A stretch of DNA of 64,000 bases from assembly GCA_947499545.1 (NCBI GenBank), contig CANMOZ010000003.1:62001-126000 (forward strand). Reading direction: 5' to 3'. Below are positions 16,741 to 26,239 of the stretch, piece by piece (position 1 is the stretch's first letter; each line of letters opens with the position of its first letter). A program made the translations under genes and the position numbers. The notes below the pieces were generated by a model. The model was not told the DNA's origin and did no database searches. It worked only from the letters and a program-made list of their open reading frames with translations. The DNA is from an uncultured Saccharospirillaceae bacterium. GTDB lineage: Bacteria; Pseudomonadota; Gammaproteobacteria; Pseudomonadales; Oceanobacteraceae.

Positions 16741-16850
16741 AAGTACCTCTTTTGTGGGTAGTAGCGCTTTTCAGCTCCCCAGATTAAGTCGCTTTCAGCA
16801 CAAAACCGCTGCACCTTACCAAGGCAAACAGCGGCTCTGAATACGGCGAC

Positions 16851-17384
16851 TTAGACTTTTTCGACTTGGCTGAACTCAAGTTCAACAGGTGTCGAACGAC
16901 CGAAAATAGTAACAGCAACTTGCAAACGTGACTTTTCGTAGTTAACGCCTTCAACTACGCCATTAAAGTCTGCAAATGGACCGTCAATAACACGTATCAT
17001 TTCACCAGGCTCAAAAATAGTTTTCTGAGTCGGCTTGCCTTCGCCTTCTTTCAGGCGTTGCAATATAGCATCTGCTTCGCGATCAGTAATAGGTGCTGGC
17101 TTGTCAGCCGTACCACCAATAAAGCCCATTACACGCGGAGTATTTCTAACCATGTGCCAGCTCTGGTCGTTCATCTCCATCTGAACCAGCACATAACCAG
17201 GATAGAATTTTCGTTCACTTTTGCGCTTTTTGCCGTCGCGCATCTCGATAACTTCTTCAGTTGGCACTAACACTTCGCCAAAGTAGTCATCCAAGCCTTT
17301 TAGTTCAATCTGCTCTTTAAGCGAATTGGCCACTCGCTTTTCATATCCAGAGTAGGCATGAACAACGTACCAACGCATGGTCAT
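16851..17384 (-). CDS. nusG: Transcription termination/antitermination factor NusG
   Basis: NusG (177 aa) binds the beta' clamp through its NGN domain and Rho or S10 through its KOW domain. The NGN part starts [20 protein letters not shown]; the KOW part contains [17 protein letters not shown] use the ATG at 17382-17384 (MTMRWYV) because AGGGG lies 8 nt before it; an upstream in-frame start would overlap secE. It follows secE by 10 bp, the conserved secE-nusG pair. Confidence 0.97.
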   Translation of the reverse strand: MTMRWYVVHAYSGYEKRVANSLKEQIELKGLDDYFGEVLVPTEEVIEMRDGKKRKSERKFYPGYVLVQMEMNDQSWHMVRNTPRVMGFIGGTADKPAPITDREADAILQRLKEGEGKPTQKTIFEPGEMIRVIDGPFADFNGVVEGVNYEKSRLQVAVTIFGRSTPVELEFSQVEKV

Positions 17385-17394
17385 CTGAGTTCCC

Positions 17395-17760
17395 CTATCC
17401 GATAAAATATTTAACAACGGCGCCGAGCATAGTATCCACCAACCAAAGCAGAACTGCCATCACAGCAACCACCAACAATACGATCAGCGTGGTTTGACGT
17501 GTTTCATCTTTAGTTGGCCATACAACTTTTCTGCGCTCACGATCCGCTTCCCGCAAAAGCCGAATAAAGGCTTTGCCTTGGACAGTCGTAAGGGCAACAC
17601 CTGCACCAATACCGAGCACTACAACCACACCTAAAACACGGTACAACAGGCCAATATCAGAAAACCAATGGTTACCAACCACAGCCACAGCTGCAAAGGC
17701 GATCGCCACCAACCACTTAACTGTATTCAAAGGTGACTTAGCTTCGGTTTCGGTACTCAT
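17395..17760 (-). CDS. secE: Preprotein translocase subunit SecE
   Basis: SecE (121 aa) clamps SecY in the inner-membrane translocon. Three membrane segments are visible (about residues 13-32, 40-60 and 93-115), as in E. coli; the conserved amphipathic motif is [20 protein letters not shown]. The start MSTETEAK at 17758-17760 has GGGAA 9 nt upstream. Longer in-frame versions reach into tRNA-Trp and are artefacts. tRNA-Trp ends 57 bp upstream, so tRNA-Trp, secE and nusG are probably one transcript. Confidence 0.95.
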   Translation of the reverse strand: MSTETEAKSPLNTVKWLVAIAFAAVAVVGNHWFSDIGLLYRVLGVVVVLGIGAGVALTTVQGKAFIRLLREADRERRKVVWPTKDETRQTTLIVLLVVAVMAVLLWLVDTMLGAVVKYFIG

Positions 17761-17816
17761 ATTTGCATTTCCCATAGCAAAAAGTGGCAGACATGCCGCC
17801 ACTTTCCGAGAATTCT

Positions 17817-17892
17817 TGGCAGGCCAGGAGGGACTCGAACCCCCAACAGCCGGTTTTGGAGACCGGTGCTCTACCAATTGAACTACTGGCCT
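17817..17892 (-). tRNA. tRNA-Trp (anticodon CCA)
   Basis: The complete cloverleaf reads leftward: acceptor AGGCCAG pairs with CTGGCCT, anticodon loop CTCCAAA, T-loop GTTCGAG, then discriminator G and an encoded CCA tail. It sits directly before secE, its conserved place in many gammaproteobacteria. Confidence 0.98.
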
Positions 17893-18285
17893 ATTCCTTT
17901 TGAGCAGAGCTTCTTGGCTAGCTCATTATTGAGCCACCGAGCGGAGGAGTATAGGCTACCCAACCGCATGCACTTAAGGCACTGTTTTTTAAGCACTTTA
18001 ACCAACAAGCGTGTCCATGCTTATATTTGCCTCAAACGGGACGCGCACTATAACTGTAATAATGCCGAAAAGCAAGCCCCATGCTTTTGATTCTTCTATG
18101 ATTTTTTATACCGACTCTGAATTGCGCTCATTAAGCTCAAATAAAAACAAAGCGCTTAATTACTAGCCAACAAAAGAGCCTGGCGGCCAAGCCCAGCAAG
18201 ACATTGGAGCACCACACGAACCAAACAGGAACAACTCGACCGAAAGCTGAGGAGGCTTACAACAAAGACTGGCGAAGTGAAAACA
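17893..18285. other. Gene-free gap between tRNA-Trp and tRNA-Thr; no tufB
   Basis: In E. coli and Pseudomonas this stretch, on the secE side of tRNA-Thr, carries tufB. Here it is only 393 bp and shows no recognisable tuf remnant in any frame I read. It holds the promoter at 18047-18075 and a second -10-like TATACT near 17950. Otherwise nothing was seen. Confidence 0.7.
18047..18075 (-). promoter_or_regulatory. sigma70-type promoter for tRNA-Trp-secE-nusG
   Basis: Reading leftward: -35 TTGCTT (18070-18075), 17-nt spacer, -10 TATAGT (18047-18052), followed by a GCGCG discriminator typical of stringently controlled stable-RNA promoters. It is about 150 bp upstream of tRNA-Trp. Confidence 0.7.
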
Positions 18286-18361
<76 letters not shown>

Positions 18362-18391
18362 AGATGACAACTATCGGAGGATTATCTCGAT

Positions 18392-18465
<74 letters not shown>

Positions 18466-18499
18466 ATTCACTCTATTTTGCAAGACTTGCAAACTTGAG

Positions 18500-18583
18500 T
18501 GGTGGTGGGGGCTGGATTCGAACCAGCGAAGCTTTCGCGTCAGATTTACAGTCTGATCCCTTTGGCCACTCGGGAACCCCACC
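18500..18583 (-). tRNA. tRNA-Tyr (anticodon GTA)
   Basis: Class II tRNA with a long variable arm (84 nt), acceptor GGTGGGG/CCCCACC, anticodon loop CTGTAAA, encoded CCA. First of the cluster; its promoter lies 15 bp upstream. Confidence 0.98.
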
Positions 18584-18597
18584 AAATTGTGCTGCGC

Positions 18598-18626
18598 ATT
18601 ATTAACAACTTAAAAAATATTGTCAA
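18598..18626 (-). promoter_or_regulatory. Strong promoter of the tRNA-Tyr-Gly-Thr cluster
   Basis: Reading leftward: -35 TTGACA (18621-18626), 17-nt spacer, -10 AATAAT (18598-18603; TAATAA at spacing 16 also fits), then GCGC. Consensus -35 and G+C-rich discriminator are typical of growth-rate-regulated tRNA promoters. Confidence 0.85.
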
Positions 18627-18870
18627 GAACTTTTCTTTAAAAATTACGGACTTAGCCGAACCACAAGAAAAATTTCTCTCGTTGTTTAATGCACATACTG
18701 CCAATCAGCACTCCTTGAAAACATGTGGAGCTTCCGTTAGCAAGCTGGCGCATTCTACAGCGCTCATTTAAGGTGTCAAGATTGAGTCAATACAACCAGG
18801 CGGGGCAGGAACCGAGACAGAGCCAAAATTTAAAGCTTTATAAATCCAAATCAAACCTTTAACGCAACCG

Positions 18871-19713
18871 CTACAAGTCTGCTGTTAATTGCTTATCGCA
18901 GTTCACCTGATGCCATTCAATCGCATCAAGCTCCCCCTTTAACTTTTGTTTGATAGGGGACTCTAATTTATCCTTCAAGTGAAATTGCACCCAAAACTCT
19001 CTACGAGTGCGATCACGCACTTCTATCTGTGCTTCCAATCCTTTTTTGGCAAGGGTGGCTTTGTGTCTTTCAGCCGACTCCATTTTACTGAACAGACCCA
19101 AAGAGATTGCATTTTTAAAGTCGCCACGGGTCACAATAAAGCTATCTATTTTTTGTGATTGAAGCTCTCGAAGTTTACGAAGTGCAGCCTTGTGAGAGGC
19201 CAAAGGTTTCAAGTATACCCAAAACTCTTCACCTGTTTTCACATTCAATGTTTCCGTATGCACCTGCGAGGCAAGTGCTTTTGCTCTCTTTTCAAAATGG
19301 TCCGCATCTGAAGGCTGCAACAACGGGCCTGCTGCCCAGCACACAAAGGGTTTCGAATGACTTGCTTCTCTTTTTTCTAGAGCGACAGAAGCCTGAGCAT
19401 CCCTTTTTTCTTCTCGCTGTTCAGATGATTGAATGGTTGCAACCAATGGGCTTTCTATTGGATTAACAGAAGGTTTGGCTGGGGTTTCTACTCTAGGCAA
19501 AGCCACTTCTGTTTTTTGTTTATTAGACCGACTTGAGGGACCATCACTCACCTCTTCCACCAAAACCAAGGGCTTTCCACCGGAAGGGTTTTGCTTAGCA
19601 AGCGTAGGCGCGACCATTGTGGCTTGTTCGCGCGGTGATGCTTGCACATACACTGCGTTCCAAACCCCATAGCCGGCATTAACAAAAAGTAGAAAAAGAC
19701 AAACCAAGCGCAT
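18871..19713 (-). CDS. SPOR-domain protein, membrane anchored
   Basis: A 280-aa protein with one N-terminal membrane segment (residues 1-20), a low-complexity Lys/Glu/Ser-rich linker, and a C-terminal SPOR-like domain (about 190-265: SFIVTRGDFKNAISLGLFS and KKGLEAQIEVRDR). SPOR domains bind denuded septal peptidoglycan, so a periplasmic cell-envelope role is likely; the exact function is not known. The neighbours birA-coaX-SPOR-tRNA-Tyr match the Pseudomonas order, so it is a conserved neighbour and not an acquired gene. Confidence 0.8.
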   Translation of the reverse strand: MRLVCLFLLFVNAGYGVWNAVYVQASPREQATMVAPTLAKQNPSGGKPLVLVEEVSDGPSSRSNKQKTEVALPRVETPAKPSVNPIESPLVATIQSSEQREEKRDAQASVALEKREASHSKPFVCWAAGPLLQPSDADHFEKRAKALASQVHTETLNVKTGEEFWVYLKPLASHKAALRKLRELQSQKIDSFIVTRGDFKNAISLGLFSKMESAERHKATLAKKGLEAQIEVRDRTRREFWVQFHLKDKLESPIKQKLKGELDAIEWHQVNCDKQLTADL

Positions 19714-19807
19714 GATGCATTCCGCATTTATTCAGCTTGTGCAAGATTAACGGTGTGACCTTAAAAATTCTATGCTGTAAAGAGGTTATTTTTGCCAATA
19801 ATGCATT

Positions 19808-20539
19808 TTAATCACAAAGATCGTCGCATTTATTACAATAGGCAGACAATCCATCAAGAACCAAATCAGAAGTTACGGCATTAACACGGTTCAGCTGTTC
19901 GGCTAACCAGCGCACATTTCCACCCGTTAACCAAAGCCGGCTTGCAGAATGAGTGGCTATTAGATATTCAGCAAAGGCAAGTTGACTTAAATTGATACCA
20001 TTATCAATACAGGCTTCTGTGGACTGACCTGGAGCTATCTGAAACTGAGCTGCATTTTCTTTTTGATAAATCACTTTATCCGTTTTTTTTAACAAGGCAT
20101 CACGCTGCATATCTTGACTGGGTAAAATATACCCACCTAAATGCATCCCTGATTGATCAATGATATCGGCTTTAAAGGCTGTCCCCGAATCAATAATTAA
20201 GTGCGTGCCCTGTTCTGCCGACCAAGCGCCCATCATAGCCAGCCACCGATCAACCCCCATCCTGTTTGGGTCGGAATAACTATTCACAAGACCGCGCCAA
20301 TTCGATAAGGTTTTTGCTTCGATGATTTTACATTGATCACGCAAGCCACTAAGCACTGATTGCAATTCTGGGTTGGAGTGGCTCCCCACCACCGCAAGCC
20401 TGCACTCCGTGATTGTTTCTAAATTATTTTTCGATAGTGTTTTAAAACCGACACCGGATTTAAGGCTCATCTGATCAGAGCTTTTAATTCGCCATTTTAG
20501 ACATGTATTCCCAGCATCCAATTCTAAAATCATGGACAT
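19808..20539 (-). CDS. coaX: Type III pantothenate kinase
   Basis: CoaX (243 aa) phosphorylates pantothenate, the first step of coenzyme A synthesis. It belongs to the ASKHA fold: phosphate-binding DAGNT at residues 8-12, the family motif MGVDRW at 94-99, DSGT at 117-120, and GGYILPS. Type III enzymes resist CoA feedback and need a monovalent cation; this is family knowledge. Its ATG lies 3 bp after the birA stop, so the two are coupled, as in Pseudomonas. Confidence 0.94.
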   Translation of the reverse strand: MSMILELDAGNTCLKWRIKSSDQMSLKSGVGFKTLSKNNLETITECRLAVVGSHSNPELQSVLSGLRDQCKIIEAKTLSNWRGLVNSYSDPNRMGVDRWLAMMGAWSAEQGTHLIIDSGTAFKADIIDQSGMHLGGYILPSQDMQRDALLKKTDKVIYQKENAAQFQIAPGQSTEACIDNGINLSQLAFAEYLIATHSASRLWLTGGNVRWLAEQLNRVNAVTSDLVLDGLSAYCNKCDDLCD

Positions 20540-20542
20540 GAT

Positions 20543-21517
20543 TTAAACTTCCCTTGAAATAGGACGCAAAGAGAGCTCGCCACTGTGTACTTTCAATATG
20601 CCTTGCTCGGTTTTTAACAAAAGCTCACCGCGCTCATTGACGCCCTGGCATTCACCCAACAGCCGGCTTCTAGGTTGAAGTACTTCGACAGAGCAGCCTT
20701 CATACACATTTCTGGCATTCCAATCATCCTGAAACATGGAAAAGCCCTTTTCTTCAAAAGCACGAAGATCCAACAACAATTGGTTAATTAATTTACCGGC
20801 CAGTTCATTACGTGAACCACTCCAGCCCAGCTCAGCCAAATCGACGATGGGTTGCTCAATGTGTTGGCGCTGCTCTTGAGTAATTCGCTGGTTTAACCCA
20901 ATACCAATGACCACATGCGCTTGGTCCATCCAATTGCCTGTGAGCTCAACCAATACACCGCCCAATTTCTTTTTATTGGCATAAATATCATTCGGCCATT
21001 TTAATTGGACATCGGGACACTCTAAGCCCGACAAGGTTTTCGCGATCGAGACACCAATCATCAAACTTAATCCATCAAGCGATTGCAATCCGCCGTGAGC
21101 GGTCCAAAGCAAGGATAAGTAAATATTGCTCCCAAAAGGGCTCACCCAAGGCTTGCCTCTACGACCCCGGCCTGCGGTTTGCGATTCTGACAAACAAGCA
21201 GCTGGCGTACTGATTTGCCCAGCTTTACTCAACATATAAGCATTAGTTGAATCGATTTCCGACAATACTTCTAAAGAAGCAAGCGTTTCTGTCGAACCTA
21301 TATTGGAGAGAATCTTTTGTTTATCCAACAACTCAATCGCGTCCACAAGTCGGTACCCCTTCCCCCGAATTGAATAAATTTCGAAACCCATCGATTGCAG
21401 AACCTGTATTCGCTTCCAAATACTGGCTCGCGATATATTTAAATGTTGGCCCAGCGATTCGCCAGAATGGTACTGGCCATCACTGATCAGCGATAAAAGC
21501 TCAATTAAACCTCGCAT
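20543..21517 (-). CDS. birA: Bifunctional biotin-protein ligase / biotin operon repressor
   Basis: BirA (324 aa) makes biotinyl-AMP, transfers biotin to the acetyl-CoA carboxylase carrier protein, and as a dimer represses biotin genes. An N-terminal winged helix (residues 1-65, SLGQHLNISRASIWKRI) shows it is the regulatory type. The catalytic loop GRGRRG is at 116-121 and KWPND follows. I start at the ATG at 21515-21517 (MRGLIELLSLI), with AGAGG upstream; an earlier start would add a hydrophobic stretch not found in the family. Confidence 0.95.
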   Translation of the reverse strand: MRGLIELLSLISDGQYHSGESLGQHLNISRASIWKRIQVLQSMGFEIYSIRGKGYRLVDAIELLDKQKILSNIGSTETLASLEVLSEIDSTNAYMLSKAGQISTPAACLSESQTAGRGRRGKPWVSPFGSNIYLSLLWTAHGGLQSLDGLSLMIGVSIAKTLSGLECPDVQLKWPNDIYANKKKLGGVLVELTGNWMDQAHVVIGIGLNQRITQEQRQHIEQPIVDLAELGWSGSRNELAGKLINQLLLDLRAFEEKGFSMFQDDWNARNVYEGCSVEVLQPRSRLLGECQGVNERGELLLKTEQGILKVHSGELSLRPISREV

Positions 21518-21605
21518 CCGCCAACCTCTGCATTCGAAGTAAAGACAGAAGATAAATAGCCATGCTTTCAATGTACTCGCGGGCAATATACCTAATAGAA
21601 AATAA

Positions 21606-21630
21606 AAAAGCCCTCAACATGAGGGCTTTT
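21606..21630 (-). terminator. Rho-independent terminator after pnp
   Basis: AAAAGCCCTC, 5-nt loop, GAGGGCTTTT: a 10-bp perfect stem followed by a U-run on the minus strand, 30 bp past the pnp stop and before birA. The A/T symmetry would let it act in both directions. Confidence 0.9.
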
Positions 21631-21659
21631 AAGCATGCTACAAAACAACCACTTTTGCT

Positions 21660-23756
21660 TTATGCTGGCTGCTCAATATTTTTCATTGACAGCTTAATGC
21701 GGCCACGGTTATCCACATCCAGTACTTTTACATTCAGCACCTGATTTTCTTTCAAGACATCCGTTACAGCATTAATGCGCTGGCCACTGATTTGTGAAAT
21801 ATGCAACAAGCCTTCTTTACCTGGCATGATGGAGACAAAAGCCCCAAAGTCGACGATTCGAACAACCTTGCCTTCGTAAACTTTGCCCACCTCCGCATCA
21901 GAGGTGATGGATTCAACCAAGTGACGCGCACGGCTCGCAGCAACACCATCAGAAGCAAAAATTTTCACTTCGCCGTTGTCCTGAATATCGATCTCAACTC
22001 CGGTTTCTTCGGTAATACCGCGGATAGTGGCACCACCTTTACCAATAAGCTCAGAGATTTTCTCAGGATCGATTTTCACCATCGTAATACGAGGGGCGTG
22101 CTCAGCCAATTCTGCTTTGTGAGTAGCCGCCACAGCATTCATGGCATCCAAAATGTGAAGGCGTGCATCTTGAGCTTGCTTTAATGCAATCTCCATGATT
22201 TCTTCGTTAATGCCTTCGATTTTAATGTCCATTTGCAGGGCAGTAATACCTTCTGAAGTACCCGCTACTTTAAAGTCCATATCACCAAGGTGGTCTTCAT
22301 CACCCAAGATATCGGTGATAACTGCGAAACGATCATCTTCTTTAATCAGACCCATCGCAATACCCGCAACAGGCGCAAGCAAAGGTACGCCCGCATCCAT
22401 CATTGCCAATGATGCACCGCAGACAGAAGCCATTGAAGATGAACCGTTAGACTCTGTGATCTCTGAAACCACACGAATGGTGTAAGGGAATTCTTCTGCT
22501 GTTGGCAAAACAGCTTGAACACCACGACGCGCTAAACGTCCATGTCCCACTTCACGACGACCAACCGCTCCCATACGCCCACACTCACCTACTGAATAAG
22601 GAGGGAAGTTGTAGTGCAGCATGAAGCTTTCTTTGATACCGCCATGGAGGGTATCGATATCTTGCTGATCACGGCTGCTGCCCAGCGTACAGGTTGCAAT
22701 AGTCTGAGTCTCACCGCGAGTAAAAAGCGCAGATCCGTGAGCTCTGTGAATGATGCCCGTTTGCACATCCAAACCGCGTACTGTTTGATTGTCGCGGCCA
22801 TCAATGCGTGGCTGCCCACTCAGAATGCGCTCGCGAACGACCTCTTTTTGTAATTTAGAGAAAAGCTCTGACACTTCTTCCGCACTGGCTTTGCCTTCTT
22901 CTTCACCGGCCAAGGCTGCCAGGGTTTGCTCTTTAACGGTATCAATGCGGCTGTATCGTTCGAGTTTTTCTGCAATTTGATAGGCTTCAGAAAGCTGGCC
23001 ATGAGCCACTTCTTTGACCGCTTGATACAAAGGCCCATTAATTTGAGGAGCTTGCCAATCCCAAACCTGAACGCCTTTTTCTGCGACCAAAGCATTAATC
23101 GCTTGAATCACGGTTTGCATTTCTTGATGCGCGAACAAAACAGCACCCAACATCTCATCTTCGGTCAGCTCTTGCGCCTCAGATTCAACCATAAGGACTG
23201 CGTCTTTTGTGCCCGCGACCACCATGTCTAGCAATGATGTTTTTTGTTGTTCATAAGTTGGGTTTAATACGAAACCTTGTTCTTCATCTAAACCTACGCG
23301 AGCCGCACCAATAGGGCCATTAAATGGAACACCTGAAATCGCTAGAGCCGCTGAAGTACCAATCATCGCAGCGATATCTGGATCTTCATTGTTATCAGCA
23401 GACATGACCGTACAAATGACCTGAACTTCGTTCACAAAGCCATTGGGAAAAAGAGGGCGAATAGGACGGTCAATCAAACGGGACGTCAGGGTCTCTTTTT
23501 CTGAAGGACGTCCTTCACGCTTAATGTAGCCACCGGGGATTTTACCGGCCGCGTAAGCACGCTCCTGGTAATGCACTGACAACGGGAAAAAATTTTGACC
23601 TGGTTGTGCTTTTTTCGAAGCAACCACGGTACAAAGCACTTGCGTCTTTCCCGTTGAAACCAGTACTGCACCATCAGCTTGACGCGCTATACGAGACGTT
23701 TCAATAGTGACTGTACGGCCACCGTATTCAAAAGATTTTACGATCGGGTTGAGCAT
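21660..23756 (-). CDS. pnp: Polyribonucleotide nucleotidyltransferase (PNPase)
   Basis: PNPase (698 aa) is a phosphorolytic 3'-5' exoribonuclease and a degradosome partner. Two RNase PH-like domains (about 1-230 and 300-540) are followed by a KH domain ([17 protein letters not shown]) and an S1 domain ([18 protein letters not shown]). The start at 23754-23756 ([12 protein letters not shown]) has a perfect GGAGG 5 nt upstream. It lies downstream of rpsO as in most gammaproteobacteria. The leader holds a hairpin right after the rpsO terminator. Confidence 0.98.
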   Translation of the reverse strand: MLNPIVKSFEYGGRTVTIETSRIARQADGAVLVSTGKTQVLCTVVASKKAQPGQNFFPLSVHYQERAYAAGKIPGGYIKREGRPSEKETLTSRLIDRPIRPLFPNGFVNEVQVICTVMSADNNEDPDIAAMIGTSAALAISGVPFNGPIGAARVGLDEEQGFVLNPTYEQQKTSLLDMVVAGTKDAVLMVESEAQELTEDEMLGAVLFAHQEMQTVIQAINALVAEKGVQVWDWQAPQINGPLYQAVKEVAHGQLSEAYQIAEKLERYSRIDTVKEQTLAALAGEEEGKASAEEVSELFSKLQKEVVRERILSGQPRIDGRDNQTVRGLDVQTGIIHRAHGSALFTRGETQTIATCTLGSSRDQQDIDTLHGGIKESFMLHYNFPPYSVGECGRMGAVGRREVGHGRLARRGVQAVLPTAEEFPYTIRVVSEITESNGSSSMASVCGASLAMMDAGVPLLAPVAGIAMGLIKEDDRFAVITDILGDEDHLGDMDFKVAGTSEGITALQMDIKIEGINEEIMEIALKQAQDARLHILDAMNAVAATHKAELAEHAPRITMVKIDPEKISELIGKGGATIRGITEETGVEIDIQDNGEVKIFASDGVAASRARHLVESITSDAEVGKVYEGKVVRIVDFGAFVSIMPGKEGLLHISQISGQRINAVTDVLKENQVLNVKVLDVDNRGRIKLSMKNIEQPA

Positions 23757-23924
23757 GAAGCCTCCATGTTCAATATTAGTTTCAGCGCCCATTGAAACCT
23801 GCATGCCTGCCGATAACTTCTAAGCATTGGCCCTTTCTAAGCGCCAACGGTAAAGACAAATGGTTAGAAGCATCGAGACAAAAAACGCAAGATGGTGGGG
23901 CACCGACATGTAAATGTTCATTTT

Positions 23925-23952
23925 GGGTGCCAACTTTGAGCATTGGCTACCC
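23925..23952 (-). promoter_or_regulatory. Hairpin in the rpsO-pnp leader, candidate RNase III/PNPase control site
   Basis: A stem of nine pairs with one bulge (GGGTAGCCAA against TTGGCACCC) sits immediately after the rpsO terminator in the direction of pnp. E. coli pnp is autoregulated through RNase III cutting of a leader stem at this place; the same role is inferred from position. Confidence 0.45.
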
Positions 23953-23956
23953 AAAA

Positions 23957-23983
23957 AATAAGCCCCCATGATGGGGGCTTATT
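23957..23983 (-). terminator. Rho-independent terminator after rpsO
   Basis: AATAAGCCCCC, loop ATCAT, GGGGGCTTATT then TTTT reading leftward: an 11-bp perfect stem with U-tract, 8 bp after the rpsO stop. Confidence 0.92.
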
Positions 23984-23990
23984 CTAGATC

Positions 23991-24257
23991 TTAGCGACGC
24001 AGACCTAAACGCTCAATCAGCTGAGTGTAACGGCTAGCGTCTTTCTTCTTGAGGTAGTCAAGAAGCTTACGACGCTGGTTTACCATACGAATCAAACCAC
24101 GACGAGAGTGGTGGTCTTTTTTGTTCGCCTGGAAATGCACTTGCAAGCTGTTGATGTTGTAAGTCAGAAGGGCTACCTGAACTTCAGGTGAACCAGTATC
24201 ATCATTACCACGTTGGAAATCTTTTACGATCTCGGCTTTCTTAGCTGTAGACAGCAT
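23991..24257 (-). CDS. rpsO: 30S ribosomal protein S15
   Basis: S15 (88 aa) is a primary 16S rRNA binder in the 30S platform. I start at the ATG at 24255-24257 ([15 protein letters not shown]); [20 protein letters not shown] is diagnostic. In E. coli S15 represses its own translation through a leader pseudoknot; the leader here was not resolved. It normally follows truB directly, but here a 5.9-kb island separates the two. A -10-like TACAAT lies about 145 bp upstream. Confidence 0.97.
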   Translation of the reverse strand: MLSTAKKAEIVKDFQRGNDDTGSPEVQVALLTYNINSLQVHFQANKKDHHSRRGLIRMVNQRRKLLDYLKKKDASRYTQLIERLGLRR

Positions 24258-24771
24258 GTTTAATCTCCTAAGAATATGCATTCATCGAACAGCCCTGAAT
24301 GGCTGCTTCTTATCATCAGCACCGTGCATATTTACAGTGCGATGCAGTTCACTAGACTTGGCAGCCCTATAGCAGCCAAGCAAAGCGGGCCAATTGTATC
24401 TCAGAACGCTGTCAATTGGTATTCTCTAACGGCTTGAAATACAAGCCTATCCGTAATTGTTTCATCCTAACAACCTGCAAAACCCACTCTAACTAAAGCC
24501 GCTTGCCAAGCATGCGCTCACACTCAACCATATTTTCTTACCATGCGCCTTACTGGTCACCATGCAGGCTACAGGCGGAATTGTATTAATAAGTACACAC
24601 AAATTATGAAATAAAAGCTTCCTTAACAGAAAAATATGGATTGCTTCATTTATAGATCATCCGTTTTTTAAGTCTGTCATGGTTATTCTTCATGTGGTTT
24701 GCTAGCATGTCGCACTTTGACCAATCAAAGCAGAGTTACTGCGTTGTGTAGCACGTGCTCAGGCGATTAAT
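24258..24771. other. 514-bp gap between rpsO and the island membrane protein
   Basis: The part next to rpsO should hold the rpsO promoter and leader; a -10-like TACAAT lies near 24400 reading leftward, with only a weak -35. The rest is AT-rich, with no gene, tRNA, terminal repeat or transposase fragment seen. Confidence 0.5.
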
Positions 24772-25998
24772 ATGAAAGCCATTTCTCAACCTTCTGCCAG
24801 GCATCCTAACGCTCAAAGTAAAAATAGATTAGAACTCTACGGGTTGAGTGTGTTAGCGTTTATTTGGATTAGTATTGGTTTATACCGGCCCATTAATGAC
24901 TGGAGAGCTACGGGCTGGTTGGTGAATTATGATTTCAGTTTTGTTAAGCGTGGCCTACCTGGGGAAATCATCAACTGGCTATTACCTGCCACCCTGGAAG
25001 TTAGCATCCCTCTAATCACCTTGATCACTTACGCCATTCTATTTTCCCTATTGGCCCTAATAACGCGACTTTTATCTGAAACCTGTTTTCCCGCAGCAAA
25101 GGCTCCCTCATCGGAAAGATATAGGATAACCACACCGACTCTATTTTTTGCGGCTTCCTTACTAGCCCCATTTGCTTTTCAACAATTTTTTCACGATTTA
25201 GGGCGATATGACACGCTGAATTGGTTACTTTGCGGACTTATCATCGCAGGTTTTCTTACGCAAACAGGCATACAATGGCACGGAATCATTATTGCCCCGT
25301 TATTGCCGCTTATTCATGAAGCAACTCTATTCATGTGCGCACCTACGCTATTTGTAGTCTGGGGCATTTACACACATCACAATAAGAAAAGCTTCACTCC
25401 CCTGCTTCTAGGCGGTGCTTTGTATTTCGCCTCTCTCATCGCCGTATTACTTTATGGAGGTATCCCTTTAAAGCAATACCCACTCTTTTTTGAGTCAGTT
25501 TCAGAAACTGCGCAAGGGTTCACACCATCCGAAGACGCGATGCAAGTCTACCTAAACGAAATAGCAAGCGGGGCTCAAACAACCCTATCAAAATTAGCCG
25601 GTCGAGCGGACAACATCGCAGCCATTGTAATAATGTTACTACCATTTTCTTGGATAAGCTTATCACTGTTTCGTACAATAATCGTTCGTCGCTGGCATTG
25701 GCTGTTACCCCTCTCCTGCCTGTCAGCAACTCCATTATATGCCCTGGGTGTTGACTTTTTCCGCTGGACAGCAGCCATTCATTTTAACCTATGGTTCTCT
25801 ATCATTGTTTATGCTGTGATTGTTAATCGCCAGGAAATGCTCATTCAAAGTCTATGTGACAGCAAAACATACAGAAGAGTGTTATGGCTTGCGATTGCTA
25901 TGTGTATTTATTTAGGTCCTATAGGGGTTTCTACGTTCTTACCTGAGCGAGGTGCGCTAATCCGGGGTGTGGCTGCGAAAATCCATTTCGCTCACTAA
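24772..25998 (+). CDS. Polytopic membrane protein of unknown family, candidate glycosyltransferase of the arabinose island
   Basis: I do not recognise this 408-aa protein. It has about 9-11 hydrophobic segments, a short hydrophilic N-terminus, and a conserved-looking loop NYDFSFVKRGLPGEIINWL after the first membrane segment. Periplasmic or cytoplasmic loops carry FFHDLGRYDTLNW and PLIHEA, rich in acidic and aromatic residues as seen in GT-C type lipid-linked glycosyltransferases; that comparison is by general appearance only. It stands next to, and convergent with, genes for a lipid-linked D-arabinose donor, so a transferase, polymerase or flippase role is inferred. No strong ribosome site precedes the ATG. 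Confidence 0.55.
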   Translation: MKAISQPSARHPNAQSKNRLELYGLSVLAFIWISIGLYRPINDWRATGWLVNYDFSFVKRGLPGEIINWLLPATLEVSIPLITLITYAILFSLLALITRLLSETCFPAAKAPSSERYRITTPTLFFAASLLAPFAFQQFFHDLGRYDTLNWLLCGLIIAGFLTQTGIQWHGIIIAPLLPLIHEATLFMCAPTLFVVWGIYTHHNKKSFTPLLLGGALYFASLIAVLLYGGIPLKQYPLFFESVSETAQGFTPSEDAMQVYLNEIASGAQTTLSKLAGRADNIAAIVIMLLPFSWISLSLFRTIIVRRWHWLLPLSCLSATPLYALGVDFFRWTAAIHFNLWFSIIVYAVIVNRQEMLIQSLCDSKTYRRVLWLAIAMCIYLGPIGVSTFLPERGALIRGVAAKIHFAH

Positions 25999-26239
25999 AA
26001 GAAATCAGTAGGTGACCATTAAAGACAAGGTTTTAGCAAAAAGTCTAGCAACACCTTTGCTTATACGACGTGGTCACGACCTTCCCCAATTTCCTCTGGT
26101 ATTGTATAGACACAACCAACGCTTGACTAATCCTATCGGGCATTAATGGCCTCACCATCACGCCAAGAAAGCAACCTTTGCCTTTGACTTGAATGATTAC
26201 CACGTCTTGTTGAATGGGTAGATTGACGGACTGCTAAGG
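25999..26239 (-). other. Convergent gap with a possible gene remnant
   Basis: Between the stops of the membrane protein and the DUF212 gene, an open frame of 62 codons (26048-26233, minus strand) has no good start. It reads VVIIQVKGKGCFLGVMVRPL in its middle part, coding-like in composition. It may be a decayed gene fragment. No match to a known family was recognised and no terminator was seen. Confidence 0.25.

Noticed and set aside
17761..17877. N-terminal extension of secE
   Set aside because: The extra residues come from translating tRNA-Trp; the ATG at 17758-17760 has its own ribosome site.
17893..18285. Degenerate tufB
   Set aside because: I looked for GHVDHGKT, NKxD and C-terminal EF-Tu patterns on both strands and saw none.
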